A stretch of 30,314 bases of DNA, from NCBI GenBank assembly GCA_964436765.1, contig CAYTEH010000016.1, positions 1 to 30,314 of the forward strand, in the 5' to 3' direction. The notes under the pieces are model-generated. The model did not search any database and had not been told where the DNA came from. It saw only the letters and a list, made by a program, of their open reading frames with translations. The DNA comes from CAYTEH01 sp964436765 (lineage in GTDB: Bacteria > Patescibacteriota > Gracilibacteria > Peribacterales > Peribacteraceae). A program made the position numbers and the translations under genes. Of this stretch, positions 27,946 through 30,314 are shown piece by piece (within the stretch, counting starts at the first letter, position 1; each line of letters starts with the position of its first letter).

Positions 27946-30174
27946 ATGTTAAATGCTCAAAAGGAGTACAGCCTCGAACTTGGCGATAAAAAGTTCACAG
28001 TCAAAACCGGTGCCATCGCCACGCAGGCGAACGCATCGGTGATCGCCCAGATCGGCGATACGGTTGCCATGGGCAACTGCACCGTCAGCGCCAAGGAACG
28101 CGCGGGTGTCGATTTCCTGCCGCTCCAGGTCGTGTACCAGGAGAAGTTCTACGCCGGCGGCAAGATCGGCGGATCGCGCTTCCGCAAGCGCGAAGGTCGC
28201 CCCAGCGACGATTACGTGCTGCTTGCGCGCGTCATTGACCGCGGATTGCGTCCGATGTTCCCGAAGCACTGCCACCGCGATATCCAGGTGTTCGCCACGG
28301 TCCTCAGCTACGACTTCGAGAACGAGCACGACATCGTGGCCGCCAACGCCGCGAACCTGAGCGTCGCCATTTCCGATTGTCCGTGTGACGGTCCGCTCGG
28401 GACCGTCCGCGTCGGCATCATCGGCGGCGAGCTCGTGCTCAATCCTTCCATGGAGGCCAGAGCCAAGTGCGACCTCGACATGTTCGTGACCGCATCGCTC
28501 GATAAAGTCGTGATGATCGAGGCGGGTGCCAACCAGGTGCCCGAAGCCGAGATCATCCGCGCCATCGAATTCGGCAAGAAGTGGGCCCAGAAGCTCGCCC
28601 GGTTCTTCGCGGATATCCAGAAGGAGATCGGCAAGCCCAAGTTCGAGATCGCCGAGCCGTTCTTCCACCAGGAAGCGTACGACATGCTCAAGGCCTGGGC
28701 GCTGCCCGAGGTCACCAAAGCCGTCAAAACGCACCTGGCCAAGAACGTGCGTCGCGGTATGTTCAACAAGATGATGGAGGAGTCGAAGACGATGCTCGAG
28801 GAAAAGTACGCCTCCCTGCCCGAAGAGGAGCTGGAGACGCTTGTGGCGAACGGCCCCGTCTTTGTCGACAAGATCATCAAGGCCGAGGTCCGCCGCCTGG
28901 TCCTCGAGGAAGGCATCCGCATGAGCAGCCGCAAGGTTGACCAGATCCGTGATCTCTCTGCCACGGTCGATATTCTCCCCAGCCGCGTCCATGGTTCCGC
29001 GCTGTTCGAGCGCGGCGAGACGCAGGGCCTTACCACCTGCACATTGGGCGCCCCCGGCGACCAGCAGATCGTGGAAGGCATGACGGGCGAGCACAAGCTT
29101 CGGTACATGCACCACTACAACTTCCCGCCATTCTCCGTCGGCGAGACCAGCAACCGTCTCTTCGTCGGCAACCGCGAAGTAGGCCACGGCAACCTCGCGC
29201 AGCGGGGCCTGGAGCCGGTGCTCCCGACCCAGGAGGAATACCCCTACACCATCCGCACCGTCACCGAGATCCTCGGCAGCAACGGATCCAGCTCCATGGC
29301 CGCCACGTGCGGTTCCACCCTCGCGCTCATGGCGGCGGGCGTGCCCATCAAGGCACCCGTCTCGGCCATCGCGCTCGGGCTTATGAGCGATGAATCGAAG
29401 AACAAGTACGTCGTGCTCACCGACCTCCAGGACGAAGAGGACTTCGGCGGCGACATGGACTTCAAAGTCACCGGTACCGAGAAGGGCGTCACGGCCATCC
29501 AGATGGATATCAAGATCAAGGGTCTGCCCGATTCCGTCTTCGTCGAGGCGCTCGAGAAGGCCAAGCTCGGCCGCGCGCACGTCCTCAAAGTGATGCTTGC
29601 AGCCATCCCCGAGCCCAGGAAGGAAATGAGCCCGTACGCGCCCCGCATCGAGACCATCCAGATCGATCCCGAGGACATCCGCCTCGTCATCGGCAAGGGC
29701 GGCGAAACCATCCAGAAGATCACCGGCGAACTCGGCGTCGAAATCGACATCGAGGACAGCGGTCTCGTATTCGTCACCTCCGTCAATGGAGAGGCGATGG
29801 AGAAGGCCAAGGCCTGGATCAAGGCCATCGTCGAGAAGCCCGAGGTGGGCAAGGTCTACAAGGGCAAAGTCGTCCGCATCATCGACGGCACCGGCGCAAT
29901 CGTCGAATTCCTGCCCGGCAAAGACGCGATGATCCACATCAGCGAGCTCGCGTGGGGCCGCACCAACATGGTCGAAGACGTGCTCAAGATGGGCCAGGAA
30001 GTGGAAGCCAAGGTCATCGAGTACGATGCGCAGGAAGGCAAGACGCGCATGTCCCTGAAGCAGATGACGCCTCCGCCGGAAGGCTGGGTGGCGCCTCCGC
30101 CCCGCACGGGTGGCTTCGGAGGCCCGCGTCGCGGCCCCGGTGGCGGCGGCTTCAACCGCGGACCGAGGAGATAG
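27946..30174 (+). CDS. pnp: Polyribonucleotide nucleotidyltransferase (PNPase)
   Basis: 742 residues. 3'-5' phosphorolytic exoribonuclease of mRNA and sRNA turnover; the homotrimer may join a degradosome. Domains in order: first RNase PH-like domain (about 8-220, ATQANASVIAQIGDTVAMG, FLPLQVVYQEKFYAGGKIGG, ARVIDRGLRPMFP), helical linker (about 230-310), second RNase PH domain with the catalytic side (SALFERGETQGLTTCTLG, FGGDMDFKVTGTEKGVTAIQ), KH domain (IRLVIGKGGETIQKITGE), S1 domain (YKGKVVRIIDGTGAIVEFLP, DAMIHISELAW), and a Gly/Arg-rich tail (GGFGGPRRGPGGGGF). Length is slightly above the usual 700. The leader carries a terminator-like hairpin at the start codon, suggesting transcriptional or translational autocontrol; E. 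coli pnp is also autoregulated through its leader. Confidence 0.97.
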   Translation: MLNAQKEYSLELGDKKFTVKTGAIATQANASVIAQIGDTVAMGNCTVSAKERAGVDFLPLQVVYQEKFYAGGKIGGSRFRKREGRPSDDYVLLARVIDRGLRPMFPKHCHRDIQVFATVLSYDFENEHDIVAANAANLSVAISDCPCDGPLGTVRVGIIGGELVLNPSMEARAKCDLDMFVTASLDKVVMIEAGANQVPEAEIIRAIEFGKKWAQKLARFFADIQKEIGKPKFEIAEPFFHQEAYDMLKAWALPEVTKAVKTHLAKNVRRGMFNKMMEESKTMLEEKYASLPEEELETLVANGPVFVDKIIKAEVRRLVLEEGIRMSSRKVDQIRDLSATVDILPSRVHGSALFERGETQGLTTCTLGAPGDQQIVEGMTGEHKLRYMHHYNFPPFSVGETSNRLFVGNREVGHGNLAQRGLEPVLPTQEEYPYTIRTVTEILGSNGSSSMAATCGSTLALMAAGVPIKAPVSAIALGLMSDESKNKYVVLTDLQDEEDFGGDMDFKVTGTEKGVTAIQMDIKIKGLPDSVFVEALEKAKLGRAHVLKVMLAAIPEPRKEMSPYAPRIETIQIDPEDIRLVIGKGGETIQKITGELGVEIDIEDSGLVFVTSVNGEAMEKAKAWIKAIVEKPEVGKVYKGKVVRIIDGTGAIVEFLPGKDAMIHISELAWGRTNMVEDVLKMGQEVEAKVIEYDAQEGKTRMSLKQMTPPPEGWVAPPPRTGGFGGPRRGPGGGGFNRGPRR

Positions 30175-30221
30175 GCGTTCTGCCATCTCATAGAACTGAA
30201 TTCATGGCTCTGTCACGAGCA

Positions 30222-30263
30222 AAAATCCCTCTCCTTCCGAAAAACGGTCGCGGGAGGGATTTT
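30222..30263. terminator. Terminator after pnp
   Basis: AAAATCCCTC (30222-30231) pairs perfectly with GAGGGATTTT (30254-30263). The symmetrical A and T runs make it usable from both directions. The last 50 bases of the window hold at most a gene start (ATG 30295) that cannot be judged. Confidence 0.82.
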
Positions 30264-30314
30264 CGATACGAATGCTTTGTCGTAGCGTTCCATCATGCGT
30301 GATTTCTGGGTCTA

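Noticed and set aside
27949..30186. Minus-strand frame of 745 codons
   Set aside because: Antisense of pnp; caused by high GC and codon bias.
1..30314. Alternative genetic code (TGA as Gly)
   Set aside because: TGA ends several well-bounded genes here (TrpF-like, LOG-domain gene, YtxH-like gene, DAHP synthase), so the standard code applies.
1..30314. CRISPR arrays, transposases, prophage genes, tRNA and rRNA
   Set aside because: No regularly spaced repeats, transposase motifs, phage structural genes, tRNA cloverleaf sequences or rRNA segments were recognised.

Overview
The window is a dense, GC-rich bacterial chromosome segment with standard-code genes (TGA is used as a stop throughout), short intergenic gaps and many small unrecognised proteins. 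The gene style suggests a small-genome Candidate Phyla Radiation lineage, perhaps Peregrinibacteria/Peribacteria: an H+-pyrophosphatase, an RmuC-like membrane nuclease, four-helix S23-type protein, DUF559, a URC1-like protein, and few Shine-Dalgarno sequences. The phylum is an inference; no rRNA is present.

Layout. 1-5163: a left-truncated URC1/GTP cyclohydrolase II-like gene on the minus strand (it runs off the window edge), divergent from a TrpF-like barrel gene, a large protein with a C-terminal LOG-type nucleotide phosphoribohydrolase domain, and a membrane protein. 5206-10980: a YtxH-like protein and uvrC (minus), then the pyrophosphatase hppA and two small genes (plus). 10985-16516: a Sel1 lipoprotein, a methyltransferase, a DUF559 endonuclease relative, comEC, rsmA and an aromatic-type aminotransferase. 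16642-19149: two leader-peptide regions, DAHP synthase and small genes. 19149-23664 (minus): uvrD/pcrA, a small protein behind a branched-chain leader peptide, a Cys-motif protein and an RmuC-like protein. 23827-30263: rpsO and pnp (plus), separated by about 3.7 kb of accessory genes.

Most interesting content. (1) Three regions look like classical ribosome-mediated transcription attenuators. Each has a promoter, a tiny leader peptide starting almost at the predicted transcription start, and mutually exclusive antiterminator and terminator hairpins. One leader is rich in Phe/Tyr/Trp codons and lies upstream of DAHP synthase; one has seven consecutive Leu/Val codons; one starts with Ser/Leu codons. 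pnp also has a terminator-like hairpin ending exactly at its start codon. (2) Many genes appear to be leaderless: a -10 box lies 6-11 nt before the start codon. (3) UvrC carries an insertion of about 160 residues in its nuclease domain that reads as a GNAT-like fold, itself interrupted by a GC-rich low-complexity insert. UvrD carries a dispersed repeat in frame. (4) URC1-like, TrpF-like and LOG-like proteins lie together and may form an uncharacterised ribosyl-phosphate or nucleotide catabolic module.

Two runs of 100 N (5655-5754, 24839-24938) are each flanked by identical 55-bp copies. They look like unmerged overlapping contig ends, not real gaps. No tRNA, rRNA, CRISPR array or transposase was seen.
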